From: Bacillus sp. EB01
GTDB lineage: Bacteria > Bacillota > Bacilli > Bacillales > Cytobacillaceae
DNA length: 64,000 nt
Assembly (NCBI RefSeq): GCF_000613125.1
Contig: NZ_HG964497.1
Coordinates: forward strand, 88,910-152,909
Reading direction: 5' to 3'
A program made the position numbers and the translations under genes. The notes below the pieces were generated by a model. It saw nothing but the letters and a program-made list of their open reading frames with translations, searched no databases and had not been told where the DNA came from. This document shows positions 8,651-17,670 of the stretch, in pieces (within the stretch, counting starts at the first letter, position 1; each line of letters opens with the position of its first letter).

Positions 8651-8708
8651 CTCCAGTGAGCTATCGCGTAATTTCGTGCGATGCAATTTCGGGGAAGCTT
8701 TCCTTGTG
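8347..8708. repeat. Dispersed TTTCGTGCGATG...AAGCTTTCCTTGTG repeat units (five copies)
   Basis: Degenerate units of 30-32 bp start GCGATG and end CTTTCCTTGTG: 8347-8378, 8384-8415, 8471-8500, 8519-8550 and 8678-8708. Units 3 and 5 are also preceded by the identical CTATCGCGTAATTTCGT, giving a near-identical block of about 48 bp. A related unit lies at 33424-33462. The block before unit 3 also forms a perfect ATTACGC/GCGTAAT hairpin. Confidence 0.8.
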
Positions 8709-8727
8709 GAACTAAACAGTAATAGAA

Positions 8728-8763
8728 AAGACGATGCAGACTTGCTGCATCGTCTTATTTTTT
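8728..8763. terminator. terminator with 12-bp stem
   Basis: AAGACGATGCAG / CTGCATCGTCTT with a 5-nt loop, followed on the plus strand by ATTTTTTATTT. It overlaps the stop of the minus-strand small gene, so it may serve both strands. Confidence 0.85.
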
Positions 8764-8922
8764 ATTTGTCATATTACGGATGTTGCGATTTCGTTCGCCG
8801 CCATCGGATAGTTCCTCTGAAAATTCATGCTCCTCGTTTTTCCCAACCAGATTTGAACTTTTTATCGTGTTTGGAAGCAGATTATTGTTGGGCGCTCCCT
8901 GCTCATCCCATTTTACCATCAT
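8755..8922 (-). CDS. Small hydrophilic protein of unknown function
   Basis: A 55-aa Asn/Glu-rich soluble protein (MMVKWDEQGAPNNN..., with EFSEELSDGG in the second half). The hydrophilic composition and the EFSEEL motif recall small YfhD-type Bacillus proteins, but I do not recognise the family. The start is one of two adjacent ATGs behind GGAAAGTGGTGG. It is the next gene downstream of the nap operon on the same strand, 75 bp away. Confidence 0.6.
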   Translation of the reverse strand: MMVKWDEQGAPNNNLLPNTIKSSNLVGKNEEHEFSEELSDGGERNRNIRNMTNKK

Positions 8923-8997
8923 ACCCACCACTTTCCTGTGTTTTCCATAGTTAGTATGACGTAAAATGCGAGGAAACATGCACAGAGTAAAAGCACT

Positions 8998-9564
8998 CTA
9001 GTCAGCTACAAAAGGATTCACGATCATCCCTTTGTATTCAGCGATACATCCCTGGACACACAGCCCACAGCCATTGCAGTCCTCCTCAGCAATGGCAGGC
9101 TTTCCTGCTAGGATTCGGATTGCACTGCCTTTTTTCGGACATGCACGATAACAAGAGTCGCACATGACTTCTTTATAGGCTAGGCAGTTTTCCTCTATCA
9201 CTGAGGCTGTGCCAAGCTTTGGTCCGAATGAAAAATTCTCCTCGCTCAGGGCTCCATCCGCGCATACGTCAACACACTTCCCACAAAACGTACATGGTAA
9301 GTCATTTGGGTCAAGGTACGGAGTCATAGCGAGCTTTGCACCGCTGGCAGCCGAAAATAATGAAATTGTTTGTTCTGGACAAGCGTCCTTGCAAAGACCG
9401 CATCGGGTGCATGAAGAGATGAATTCCAGCTCGGACCCTGCACCCGGGGGCCTGAAGAAATCACGTTCATCTTCAACCTGCGGGATAATTGCGTTACCGA
9501 GGAAACCAACCGCGCTTTTCCAGTTCAACGCAAGGAAAGCGCGCCTGCTCAGCCGTTCGCTCAC
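8998..9564 (-). CDS. napG: NapG/NapF-type 4Fe-4S ferredoxin protein
   Basis: A 188-aa iron-sulfur protein starting MSERLSRRAFLALNW, an RR motif in a Tat-like leader. Cysteine clusters in order: CTRCGLCKDACP, CTFCGKCVDVC, an NapG-like C..CDSCYRACP, and CNGCGLCVQGC, so about four 4Fe-4S centres. Such proteins pass electrons to, or help mature, periplasmic nitrate reductase. NapG versus NapF is not decidable by eye; the third, widely spaced cluster favours NapG/MauM. The start overlaps the napD stop by 4 bp. There is no NapH or NapC gene beside it. Confidence 0.85.
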   Translation of the reverse strand: MSERLSRRAFLALNWKSAVGFLGNAIIPQVEDERDFFRPPGAGSELEFISSCTRCGLCKDACPEQTISLFSAASGAKLAMTPYLDPNDLPCTFCGKCVDVCADGALSEENFSFGPKLGTASVIEENCLAYKEVMCDSCYRACPKKGSAIRILAGKPAIAEEDCNGCGLCVQGCIAEYKGMIVNPFVAD

Positions 9565-9818
9565 AATAGCTGCTCTCCTTTATAATAGGGTTCATCCTCA
9601 AAGTTGCTATAAACAAGACAGATTGCCAAAACACCATCCACTTTCTTAAATGAATCAGCCAGCTTATAGCTCTCATCAAGAGTAACCGTTTCAATGGCCA
9701 GGACGATTTTATTTCCTTCAACATGATGTACTTCAACGCCCGGGAGCCTGTTAATTTCATTCGCCGCTAATTCTGCTTTTCCATCAATCGTAACAATATA
9801 AAGTCCAGAGATGACCAT
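9561..9818 (-). CDS. napD: NapD, nitrate reductase assembly chaperone
   Basis: An 85-aa protein with the NapD pattern (MVISGLYIVTIDGKAE, LPGVEVHHVEG, GVLAICLVYSNFED). In characterised systems NapD binds the Tat signal of NapA and holds it until the molybdenum cofactor is inserted. A leader-binding chaperone fits the RR-containing leader of the NapA encoded here. It overlaps napG and follows napB by 42 bp. Confidence 0.92.
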   Translation of the reverse strand: MVISGLYIVTIDGKAELAANEINRLPGVEVHHVEGNKIVLAIETVTLDESYKLADSFKKVDGVLAICLVYSNFEDEPYYKGEQLL

Positions 9819-9860
9819 TAAGCCGCTTCCTTTCTAGATGCTGAAATTTTCACAAATCTA

Positions 9861-10262
9861 TTACTTTTCACGGTTAAATGCCGGTTTCTTGTCGTTCTGC
9901 GTGACATGGCACTGAATACAATTATCCCTGAAAATCTTACCTTTTGTATTTTCCTCGTAAAAATGATTCTTTGAAGGGGTTGGCGCACCTGTCCCTTCCA
10001 CCCCATGGCACGCAAGGCAGCTTTCATGGCGCAGCTCCGGGTTCCATCTATTAATATGGTCAGCAGGCTGGGTTGGCGGCGGACTGATCAGCTGCATCGT
10101 GGCCGCATCCTGCCTTCCGTCCTCACTCAATTGGATTAGGCCTGCAGTTTGAGTTTTCGGCACAACTGCTTCCTGGCTTGCAGTGTATAATTTTGATGAT
10201 CCGATCGCGGCAATAAGGACAAGAATGAACAAACCTAAAAAGCTTAATTCTTTCATTTTCAA
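9861..10262 (-). CDS. napB: NapB, dihaem cytochrome c subunit
   Basis: A 133-aa protein with an N-terminal hydrophobic segment (residues 6-24, membrane anchor or signal) and two haem motifs, CLACH and CIQCH. The NapB-type surroundings RHESCLACHG and RDNCIQCH are present. It is the electron-transfer partner of NapA on the outer face of the membrane. It starts 12 bp after napA, clearly the same operon. Confidence 0.93.
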   Translation of the reverse strand: MKMKELSFLGLFILVLIAAIGSSKLYTASQEAVVPKTQTAGLIQLSEDGRQDAATMQLISPPPTQPADHINRWNPELRHESCLACHGVEGTGAPTPSKNHFYEENTKGKIFRDNCIQCHVTQNDKKPAFNREK

Positions 10263-10274
10263 TGACCTCTCCCC

Positions 10275-12809
10275 CTATGCCTTTACGACCTTGACGGCGC
10301 ATTTTTTATAATCAGGCTGTTTGGATATCGGGCAATAACAATCTAAAGTGACAAGGTTGATCAATGTTTCTTCGGCAAAGAATGGAACATATATCAATCC
10401 CTTCGGCGGATTGCCTCTTCCCTTCGTGACTGCCTTAATCTCAACCTCGCCACGCCGTGATACGACTTTGACCTTATCTCCTTCATTAATTCCGAGAGCC
10501 TTGGCATCATCAGGATGTATTTCACAAAGGGCTTCCGGCATTGCGCGGTGCAATTCTGGCACACGCCTTGTCATTGAGCCGCTGTGCCAGTGTTCAAGCA
10601 CCCTTCCTGTACACAGCCAGAATGGATAGTCTTTGTCCGGGATTTCTGCGGCATCCTCGAATGGCCGGAAAAGAACAGATGGCCTATGTTCGGCAGATTT
10701 ATAAAAATCGATATTATCGTATTTGCCTTTTGTCCCAAACTGTTCGATGCCAATCTGGTCAAAGCCGTCTTCCTGCTTCCCATCAGCGTAACGCCAATTG
10801 GTTTCAACCCACGTACCGTTGATATTTCTAACCGGCCAGCACAATCCCTTTTTGACATACTCCTCATATGGTGCCATTTGCTTTCCGAGAAGCTTCAGCT
10901 TTTTGCCCAGCTCCTGCACTTCTGGATTTTTATGCTCATGAGGGTTCGTGAACTGGCGGTATTCCTCCCAAAGGAGTTTATTTACTTCACGCTGATCCTC
11001 GATCATGTCTGCCTTTCCCTTATCCCAAATCATACCGAACAGCACATCAAACGCAGGTTTATCGTCAATTTTCCTGCCATCAAGAACTCTTTTTGCTACC
11101 TGGACAATGGTCCATAAATCCCATTTTGCCTCACCAGGTGCATCGATGCATTTTTCAAAAACATTTGTCCGCCGCTCGGCATTTCCGAATTGGCCCTCGC
11201 GTTCTACCCACATAGCGGCAGGAAAAACAACATCGGCAAGCTCGGTGGAGCGGGTCGGATACACCTCTGAGACAACAATAAAACCGTCAAGAACTCCTTT
11301 ACCGTCAGCATCATTTCCACGGAAGCGGTTCAGCTTTGGCATCGTTTGCCCCCAGTTGTTCGACATGCTCCAAAGGAACTTCACATTCCCTTTTCCGAGT
11401 TCACGGAACATTTTCACAGTATGATAGCCTGGCTTCTCAATTGGATCCAAATATCCTTTTGGCAGGTTCCAGATCAACTCGGAATAGCGGCGGTGCTCAG
11501 GATTTTTAACGACCAGATCCGCAGGCAAGCGATGGGAAAAGACCCCGACTTCCCGGGCAGTGCCACAGGCGCTTGGCTGTCCTGTTAAGGAAAATGGCCC
11601 GCTTCCTGGTTTTGAAATTTTTCCGGTCAATAAATGAAGATTGTAAATGAGGTTGTTAATCCAGGTTCCTCGCGTGTGCTGGTTGGCGCCCATTGTCCAA
11701 AGGGAAACGATTCTTTTCGATGGGTCCGCAAATTCATTTGCCAAAGCTTCGAGATCTTTAGCAGGAACACCGGATAATTTCTCAACATACTCGAACGTAT
11801 ATGGCTTAAGCTTTTCCTTGTACTCTTCGAAACTAATAACCCAGTCTTTGTCAGCGGAAGCACCAGGCTCTGTTACATCGTAATCATCCTTGAAGGAGTG
11901 CCCAAGGTTTTCAGTACCAGCTTTGAACTGAAGATGTTCCTTTGTGAATTTTTTATCATACTTGTCATTTAGAACAAGATAGTTCGCAATTGCATTTGCA
12001 ATGGCCAAATCGGTTTGCGGCCTGAAGACCATTTTCACATCGGCGGTTTCGGAGGTGCGCGAAACCCGAGTGGTCAAATCATAGTGCTTCGTCCCTGGCT
12101 CGCTAAGCTTTCGTGCCGTCAAACGCGAATACAAAACGGGATGCATCTCGGCCATATTGGCTCCCCATGTCACAAAGACATCGGCTTCATCCAGGTCCCT
12201 GTACGAGCCCATTGGTTCATCCGATTGAAACGTGGACATAAAGCCGGTTACGGCACTCGCCATGCAAAGACGCGCATTCGGATCGATATTATTGCTCAGG
12301 AGGCCGGCCTTCCAAAGCTTTACACTTGCATATCCTTCCATGATGGTTTGCTGTCCAGAACCCCAAAAGGCAATTGATTTCGGGTCCTTTTTGTACGCTT
12401 CCAACAGTTTAGTTGATACAAGGTCTAGTGCTTCTTCCCAGGTTGCTTCCCTGAAGCCTTCCATTGTTCCCTTTTTTGATTTATCTTCGCGAATGAGAGG
12501 CTTAGTCAGCCTGTCGTTGCCAAAAAGAATTTTTCCGACGTAGTAGCCCTTAACACAGTTTAGCCCCTTGTTTGAACCATTTTCCGGATCTCCTTTCGTA
12601 GCGATCACCTTTCCATCCTTCACGCCAACCAGGATTCCACAGCCGGTTCCGCAAAAACGGCAGACCGTCTTTTTCCATTCATCTGGTTCTATTGAAGCAG
12701 CCTTGGCTTGGGCACCCGCTGGCTTAGCTTCTTTTTGCTGACAACCGGCAGCTGCCATTGCCATTGAAATAGCAGTGGCTTTCAATAACGTTCTTCGTTT
12801 TATTTCCAT
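10275..12809 (-). CDS. napA: NapA, periplasmic-type molybdopterin nitrate reductase
   Basis: An 844-aa bis-MGD reductase. The N terminus [20 protein letters not shown] carries an RR pair followed by AAAGCQQ, a lipobox, so the enzyme is probably Tat-exported and lipid-anchored, as a Gram-positive without periplasm would need. A 4Fe-4S motif C-x2-C-x3-C (CRFCGTGC) is followed by GLNCVKG. The molybdenum-ligand cysteine lies in [13 protein letters not shown]. The open frame continues nine codons upstream, but ATG 12807-12809 follows GGGGGAAAGG. First gene of napABDG. The lack of napC leaves the quinol-to-NapB route open. Confidence 0.95.
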   Translation of the reverse strand: MEIKRRTLLKATAISMAMAAAGCQQKEAKPAGAQAKAASIEPDEWKKTVCRFCGTGCGILVGVKDGKVIATKGDPENGSNKGLNCVKGYYVGKILFGNDRLTKPLIREDKSKKGTMEGFREATWEEALDLVSTKLLEAYKKDPKSIAFWGSGQQTIMEGYASVKLWKAGLLSNNIDPNARLCMASAVTGFMSTFQSDEPMGSYRDLDEADVFVTWGANMAEMHPVLYSRLTARKLSEPGTKHYDLTTRVSRTSETADVKMVFRPQTDLAIANAIANYLVLNDKYDKKFTKEHLQFKAGTENLGHSFKDDYDVTEPGASADKDWVISFEEYKEKLKPYTFEYVEKLSGVPAKDLEALANEFADPSKRIVSLWTMGANQHTRGTWINNLIYNLHLLTGKISKPGSGPFSLTGQPSACGTAREVGVFSHRLPADLVVKNPEHRRYSELIWNLPKGYLDPIEKPGYHTVKMFRELGKGNVKFLWSMSNNWGQTMPKLNRFRGNDADGKGVLDGFIVVSEVYPTRSTELADVVFPAAMWVEREGQFGNAERRTNVFEKCIDAPGEAKWDLWTIVQVAKRVLDGRKIDDKPAFDVLFGMIWDKGKADMIEDQREVNKLLWEEYRQFTNPHEHKNPEVQELGKKLKLLGKQMAPYEEYVKKGLCWPVRNINGTWVETNWRYADGKQEDGFDQIGIEQFGTKGKYDNIDFYKSAEHRPSVLFRPFEDAAEIPDKDYPFWLCTGRVLEHWHSGSMTRRVPELHRAMPEALCEIHPDDAKALGINEGDKVKVVSRRGEVEIKAVTKGRGNPPKGLIYVPFFAEETLINLVTLDCYCPISKQPDYKKCAVKVVKA

Positions 12810-13116
12810 TGCCTTTCCCCCTGTTAGTTTAATCACACTACTTCAATCGTAGATTGGGAAGAAAGTAAGTTCAAACCAGGAAGGAAGCTGTTAACAATTT
12901 CTCCAAATCTTTGTGACAACATTTCGCACTTTTTAAAATTCGCTTTTAACATCTTATTCATAGGTAAAAATTCGATTGCTTTACTTACACGATTTTATAT
13001 GGCATTCTAGATACGGTTTTATGGAGAAAACTGATTGGCCAATCACAATAATCCTTACTGTTTGCATGGAATATCACCTTTCCGATAAACTTCCTAAATA
13101 ATTTGTCAGTTTTATT

Positions 13117-13132
13117 TGTGAATCATTTCACT
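13117..13132. promoter_or_regulatory. FNR box TGTGA-N6-TCACT overlapping a ResD-like site
   Basis: Exact match to the Bacillus Fnr consensus TGTGA-N6-TCACT. The bases TTTGTGAAT at 13116-13124 also match the reported ResD consensus. On the minus strand a TATTTA hexamer lies about 29 bp from its centre, the spacing of class II activation, pointing toward nap. Confidence 0.65.
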
Positions 13133-13289
13133 AAGCCAAGTTTTTAATAAAGTTTTAGTGTATTCTTTTTTTAAAATTGCAATGGAATTTTGGTGAATCT
13201 TGGTTTTACATTAAATGTTTTCATAAATTGTTCACAATTGAACATACTGTGACAAATTAGACTTATGCTAGAATAGGAGTATGAGCAAG

Positions 13290-13305
13290 TGTGATAAAAA
13301 TCACA
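13290..13305. promoter_or_regulatory. FNR/Crp-type palindrome TGTGA-N6-TCACA
   Basis: Perfect palindrome with spacer TAAAAA, about 106 bp before the qoxA start. The possible extended -10 at 13345-13353 (TG-T-TATAAC) would place its centre near -62. Confidence 0.65.
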
Positions 13306-13344
13306 ATCTTCCACTGTTTACCTTATTTAAAATAATAGTTTGCA

Positions 13345-13353
13345 TGTTATAAC
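13345..13353 (+). promoter_or_regulatory. possible extended -10 of qox
   Basis: TGTTATAAC, a TGnTATAAt-like extended -10, about 58 bp before the qoxA GTG. No convincing -35 was found, consistent with activator dependence. Confidence 0.4.
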
Positions 13354-13410
13354 TATAGTCTGAGATTGTGATTGCTATCATGCAACCAAATTTCGAGGGG
13401 AGAGGACGAA

Positions 13411-14424
13411 GTGAAGAAAAAGAGTTTGTTAGGTTCATTGATTGCGATTTTATCAATGGCTGTCCTGAGCGGATGTGAACAGCTTGTTGTATTTGATCCG
13501 CAGGGTCCTGTTGCCAGGGAACTTGCCGGGCTGATCAACTATTCAATCCTACTGATGTCAATAGTTGTTATAGTTGTGTTCGCGCTGCTCGTTATCATTG
13601 TTTGGAAATACCGTGAGAGAAAAGACAATATGGATTACGAGCCTCCCGAAGAGCACGGCAGCAAGGCATTGGAAATTACTTGGACAATTATCCCTATTAT
13701 CATTGTTATCGCCTTGACTATACCTACCATTAAAACGATTTATGCAGTTGAAGATATTCCAAAAGGTTACGAAGATCAAGAACCGTTAGTGATCCATGTA
13801 ACATCAGCTGACTGGAAATGGATCTTCAGCTATCCCGAGGAAGGTATTGAAACGATTAACTATGTTAATATCCCGGAAGACCGGCCAATTGACTTCCGGT
13901 TAACTTCTGCCGGTACCATGCAGAGCTTTTGGATTCCATCCTTAGCTGGGCAGAAGTACACGATGGCAAAGGCTGAAACACAGCTTTACCTTGTTGCGGA
14001 CAACCCAGGTTCTTATGTTGGTAAAAACACCAACTTTAATGGACAGGGATATGCTGGTATGGAATTTGAAGTACTTGCACAAACACAAGAAGAGTTTGAC
14101 GAGTGGGTAACTGAGGTTAAGGAAACTGCTCCAAAGCTTACAGAACAAGAGTATGAAAAAAAGCTTGAGCCTTCCCACCTTGGCCGTGAAACATTTTCAA
14201 ACACTCACCTTGAGTGGGTTGATCACTCTGACCCTAACTCACCAAACTACTTGAACCCGGAAATGTATGACCGCGGTCATGGCTGGAAGGGCGAAGTGTT
14301 TGAAGACGAAAACAACTATAAAAATGATTCAAAAACTACCGATAAGAGCCAGGATGGCCATGAGGGCCACGAAGGCATGAATCATGAAGAAACTTCAGAT
14401 GGAGGTGACCATAGTGGGCATTAA
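13411..14424 (+). CDS. qoxA: Cytochrome aa3 quinol oxidase subunit II
   Basis: A 337-aa lipoprotein subunit. The signal ends in the lipobox LSGCEQ, two membrane segments follow (about residues 40-62 and 85-105), then a cupredoxin domain. The domain lacks the C-x3-C/H CuA ligands of cytochrome c oxidases, which identifies a quinol oxidase. The tail is His/Asp-rich (GHEGHEGMNHEETS.GGDHSGH), an unusual metal-binding-looking extension. The open frame begins at 13372, but GTG 13411 follows GAGGGGAGAGG and gives a normal leader VKKKSLLGS. First gene of qoxABCD. Confidence 0.95.
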   Translation: MKKKSLLGSLIAILSMAVLSGCEQLVVFDPQGPVARELAGLINYSILLMSIVVIVVFALLVIIVWKYRERKDNMDYEPPEEHGSKALEITWTIIPIIIVIALTIPTIKTIYAVEDIPKGYEDQEPLVIHVTSADWKWIFSYPEEGIETINYVNIPEDRPIDFRLTSAGTMQSFWIPSLAGQKYTMAKAETQLYLVADNPGSYVGKNTNFNGQGYAGMEFEVLAQTQEEFDEWVTEVKETAPKLTEQEYEKKLEPSHLGRETFSNTHLEWVDHSDPNSPNYLNPEMYDRGHGWKGEVFEDENNYKNDSKTTDKSQDGHEGHEGMNHEETSDGGDHSGH

Positions 14425-16396
14425 ATGGGATGAATTTTTTGTCACTGGTGATCCATTAATCTTTGCGTCTCAGATTGCGATATTCTTGACAGCAATTGGT
14501 ATCGTTGCCGCCCTCACTTATTTTAAAAAGTGGAATTGGCTATGGACGAATTGGCTGACAACTGTTGACCATAAGAAACTCGGAATTATGTATATCCTCA
14601 TGGGTGTGCTTATGTTTTTCCGAGGCGGAGTAGACGGCCTGATGATGAGGGCTCAAACCTCCGTACCAGAGAATGAATTCTTAAATGCACAGCACTATAA
14701 TGAAGTATTTACAACACACGGCGTTATTATGATTCTGTTTGTTGCAATGCCGTTGTTAATTGGTTTAATGAACTTTCTCATTCCGCTGCAGATCGGCGCA
14801 CGCGATGTTGCCTTCCCGCAGCTAAATGCTTTGAGCTTCTGGTTAACATTCGCAGGTGCGATGCTCTTCAACATTTCATTTGTTATTGGCGGATCACCTG
14901 ACGCAGGCTGGACATCCTACTTCCCTCTCGCCGGCAAGGAGTTCAGTCCAGGTATTGGGAATAACTTCTATGCTGTCGGACTGCAGATTGCTGGTGCAGG
15001 TACTTTAATGTCCGGGATTAACTTTGTTGTGACTGTCCTAAAAATGAGGACAAAAGGCATGACATTGATGAAGATGCCAATGTTTACATGGACATCCTTC
15101 GTATCTTCTTTGATTATTGTCGCTGCCTTCCCTATCTTTACCGTTGCGCTCGCGCTTATGACTTTTGACCGTATTTTCGGAACCCACTTCTTTACGGTTT
15201 CCGGCGGCGGTATGGATATGCTTTGGGCAAACCTGTTCTGGCTTTGGGGACACCCGGAAGTCTACATTGTTGTCCTCCCTGCCTTTGGTATACTGTCTGA
15301 TGTTATTTCGACTTTCGCACGTAAGACTCTTTATGGTTACGCATCGATGGTAATTTCCATCCTGGCGATTTCTGTCCTGAGTATGGTTGTATGGGTTCAC
15401 CACTTCTATACAATGGGTAACAGTGCAGGAGCCAACTCCTTCTTCTCGATTACAACAATGGCTATTGCGATACCGACGGGAATTAAAGTATTCAACTGGC
15501 TGTTTACGATGAGAAAAGGGCGAATTAAATTTACTACCGCGATGATGTGGGCACTTGCCTTTATCCCATGCTTTGTTATCGGCGGGGTAACTGGCGTCAT
15601 GCTTGCGAGTGCAGCTGCTGACTACCAATATCACAACACATTGTTCCTGGTAGCCCATTTCCACTACACTCTCATACCGGGCGTTGTTTTCCCTATCTTT
15701 GCCGGCCTATATTACTGGTGGCCTAAAATGTTCGGTTTCATGCTCAACGAGAAAATCGGGAAATGGCATTTCTGGCTGTTTGTTATCGGCTTTAACCTGA
15801 CATTCTTCCCAATGTTCTTCCTTGGGCTTGATGGTGCAGTACGCCGTGCCTATACGTATTCTGCAGAAACCGGCTTCGGGCCATTGCAGATGCTTTCATT
15901 TGTTGGTGCATTGATCCTGGCAGCAGGCTTTGGAGCACTTTGCTACAACATCTACTACAGCTGGAAGAACGCAGACCGCAATATTGGAAACGATCCTTGG
16001 GATGCGCGTACGCTTGAATGGGCGACAGCTACACCAGTTCAGCATTATAACTTTGCTTTCCTTCCTGAAGTAAAGACTCGTGATGCATTCTGGCACATGA
16101 AAAAGAACAACGAAATTACAAAACTTCCTCTTGAGGAAAAAGATATACAGGAAATTCACTTGCCTAGCAATACTTGGATTCCACTTTATATGGGTATGGT
16201 TTCCTTGCTAGCAGGATTCCTTCTCGTCTTTGAATGGAAAGTTGCTGCAGGTATTGCGTTACTCGCATTCTTTGCGGGCATGGCCTTCCGTTCCTTCGAT
16301 TATGATGAAGGTTTCCATGTCCATAAGGATGAAATTGTTAAGACTGAAAACGGCTGGAGAACACCAGGTAAAGGAGTGAAGAACCATGTCGGCTAA
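14414..16396 (+). CDS. qoxB: Cytochrome aa3 quinol oxidase subunit I
   Basis: A 660-aa catalytic subunit with about 14-15 membrane helices. Haem and CuB ligand motifs are visible: TTHGVIM (low-spin haem His), WGHPEVYIVVLPAFG, WVHHFYTMG (CuB His pair) and VAHFHYTLIPG. It reduces O2 to water and pumps protons using menaquinol. The start GTG 14414 is preceded by GGAGGTGACC and overlaps the qoxA end by 11 bp; earlier in-frame codons back to 14384 overlap that ribosome site. Confidence 0.97.
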   Translation: MGIKWDEFFVTGDPLIFASQIAIFLTAIGIVAALTYFKKWNWLWTNWLTTVDHKKLGIMYILMGVLMFFRGGVDGLMMRAQTSVPENEFLNAQHYNEVFTTHGVIMILFVAMPLLIGLMNFLIPLQIGARDVAFPQLNALSFWLTFAGAMLFNISFVIGGSPDAGWTSYFPLAGKEFSPGIGNNFYAVGLQIAGAGTLMSGINFVVTVLKMRTKGMTLMKMPMFTWTSFVSSLIIVAAFPIFTVALALMTFDRIFGTHFFTVSGGGMDMLWANLFWLWGHPEVYIVVLPAFGILSDVISTFARKTLYGYASMVISILAISVLSMVVWVHHFYTMGNSAGANSFFSITTMAIAIPTGIKVFNWLFTMRKGRIKFTTAMMWALAFIPCFVIGGVTGVMLASAAADYQYHNTLFLVAHFHYTLIPGVVFPIFAGLYYWWPKMFGFMLNEKIGKWHFWLFVIGFNLTFFPMFFLGLDGAVRRAYTYSAETGFGPLQMLSFVGALILAAGFGALCYNIYYSWKNADRNIGNDPWDARTLEWATATPVQHYNFAFLPEVKTRDAFWHMKKNNEITKLPLEEKDIQEIHLPSNTWIPLYMGMVSLLAGFLLVFEWKVAAGIALLAFFAGMAFRSFDYDEGFHVHKDEIVKTENGWRTPGKGVKNHVG

Positions 16397-16991
16397 AACA
16401 AATGCTGCATTGCCATTGGAATATCAGACACACCAAAACCAAATGAATATTCTTGGCTTCTGGGTTTTCATCCACGCCGAGATCGTTCTGTTTGCAACAT
16501 TATTCGCTGTTTATGGCATCCTTGGTGAACGGTATGCCGGCGGCCCTACCCAGCAGGATCTTTTCATTGTAAAAGATGTCCTGATTATGACATTCCTTTT
16601 GTTAACGAGCAGTTTTACAATGGGAATTTCAATTTGGGAAATGCGCCGCAACAACATGAAAGGCATGCTAACTTGGCTGGCCCTTACCCTTCTGCTCGGC
16701 GGGGGATTCCTCTTCATGGAAATTAAGGAATTCATGCACTACGTCGATCTGGGTGCAACTTGGCAAACCAGCGCCTTCCTATCAAGCTTTTTTGTTCTGC
16801 TTGGTACCCACGGAGTTCACGTTTCGATCGGGATTGGCTGGGCTATTCTGCTTGCCATCCAGTTTTTGAAGCGCGGCATCACGACTGTTACAGCACGAAA
16901 GATTTTCATCTTCGGTCTGTACTGGCATTTCCTTGATGTTGTCTGGATCTTTATTTTCACATTTGTTTATTTAGCAGGGTTGGTGTCTTAA
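16386..16991 (+). CDS. qoxC: Cytochrome aa3 quinol oxidase subunit III
   Basis: A 201-aa membrane protein with five helices and the subunit III pattern (LGFWVFIHAEIVLFATLFA, LLGTHGVHVSIG, FIFGLYWHFLDVVWIFIF). It overlaps qoxB by 11 bp and is 1 bp from qoxD. It stabilises the oxidase core. Confidence 0.96.
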   Translation: MSAKTNAALPLEYQTHQNQMNILGFWVFIHAEIVLFATLFAVYGILGERYAGGPTQQDLFIVKDVLIMTFLLLTSSFTMGISIWEMRRNNMKGMLTWLALTLLLGGGFLFMEIKEFMHYVDLGATWQTSAFLSSFFVLLGTHGVHVSIGIGWAILLAIQFLKRGITTVTARKIFIFGLYWHFLDVVWIFIFTFVYLAGLVS

Positions 16992-16992
16992 T

Positions 16993-17292
16993 ATGAAAAA
17001 TAACACTAGAAGTTTTCCATTAAGCAATGTCCTTGGTTTCCTGCTTTCCCTTGTATTAACATTCGGTGCTGCATGGGTTGCGTTGGAAACATCCTTGCCG
17101 GTGCAAACGATTATGTGGTTTATTGGTACGCTGGCAGTTATCCAGGCAGCCATCCAGCTTTACATGTTCATGCACTTGACTGAGGGCGGAAATAAAGTTG
17201 TCAACAACATCAACGTAATGTTCTCCGCTTTCATGATTATCGTGATTGTAGCTGGAACTATCTGGGTATTGACCTCAGGGCATTCACACTAA
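16993..17292 (+). CDS. qoxD: Quinol oxidase subunit IV
   Basis: A 99-aa protein with three membrane helices (about residues 10-30, 36-56, 75-95) and the subunit IV motif QLYMFMHLTEGG. Last gene of qoxABCD; a strong terminator follows at once. Length is normal. Confidence 0.94.
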   Translation: MKNNTRSFPLSNVLGFLLSLVLTFGAAWVALETSLPVQTIMWFIGTLAVIQAAIQLYMFMHLTEGGNKVVNNINVMFSAFMIIVIVAGTIWVLTSGHSH

Positions 17293-17297
17293 TTTAA

Positions 17298-17333
17298 AAA
17301 AGCCATTCGCTACCTTGCGAATGGCTTTTTTGT
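17298..17333 (+). terminator. qox operon terminator
   Basis: Perfect 13-bp stem AAAAGCCATTCGC / GCGAATGGCTTTT followed by TTTTGTTT. Confidence 0.95.
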
Positions 17334-17343
17334 TTCGATTTGG

Positions 17344-17382
17344 AAAAAACCAAGCTCCCCCGCAGTGGCAGCCTGGTTTTTT
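17344..17382 (-). terminator. terminator of the small membrane protein gene
   Basis: AACCAAGCT / AGCCTGGTT stem (one mismatch) flanked by an A6 run and a T6 run, so it can work on both strands; it faces the gene at 17464-17670. Confidence 0.75.
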
Positions 17383-17463
17383 AATGAATTTGCTTCAGCA
17401 CCTGCCGGCTGTAGTACTCGTGACCATTCACCGCTAAACAGCTGCTTCCGCCTTTTGTTGTGT

Positions 17464-17670
17464 TTATCTTTTTCCGCCTCTGATAAGCCTCAATTGTGGC
17501 TGTACTATGCTTCCTTCTCTTTTGAAAATGGTAAACATAGAAAAATTGAATAACGCCAAAAAGAAGGCCAACACCATTTGTTGATATGCGTGAGTGTATA
17601 AAAGGACAAAAATGCTTGCACAACAATAAACCCCTAGAGCCAAATAAAAATACTTAAGGATTTGACCCAT
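17464..17670 (-). CDS. Small membrane protein of unknown function
   Basis: A 68-aa protein with two hydrophobic helices (about residues 6-25 and 31-50) and a basic C terminus ending RLIRGGKR. A GGGGGGATGG ribosome site precedes the ATG and a terminator follows, which supports a real gene despite its size. I do not recognise the family. Convergent with qox. Confidence 0.6.
   Translation of the reverse strand: MGQILKYFYLALGVYCCASIFVLLYTHAYQQMVLAFFLALFNFSMFTIFKREGSIVQPQLRLIRGGKR

Larger units (their letters stand above)
12810..13410. promoter_or_regulatory. nap-qox divergent control region
   Basis: About 600 bp, AT-rich, without a gene. It contains two FNR-type palindromes (listed separately) and a TTGTTCACAATTGAACA dyad at about 13229-13245 whose reverse strand reads ATTGTGAAC, close to the ResD consensus. 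These fit control by oxygen limitation (Fnr, ResDE); this is inference from motifs. Confidence 0.6.

Noticed and set aside
15038-15664. 208-codon minus-strand open frame inside qoxB
   Set aside because: Antisense to a highly conserved oxidase subunit; rich in Cys/His with no known pattern.
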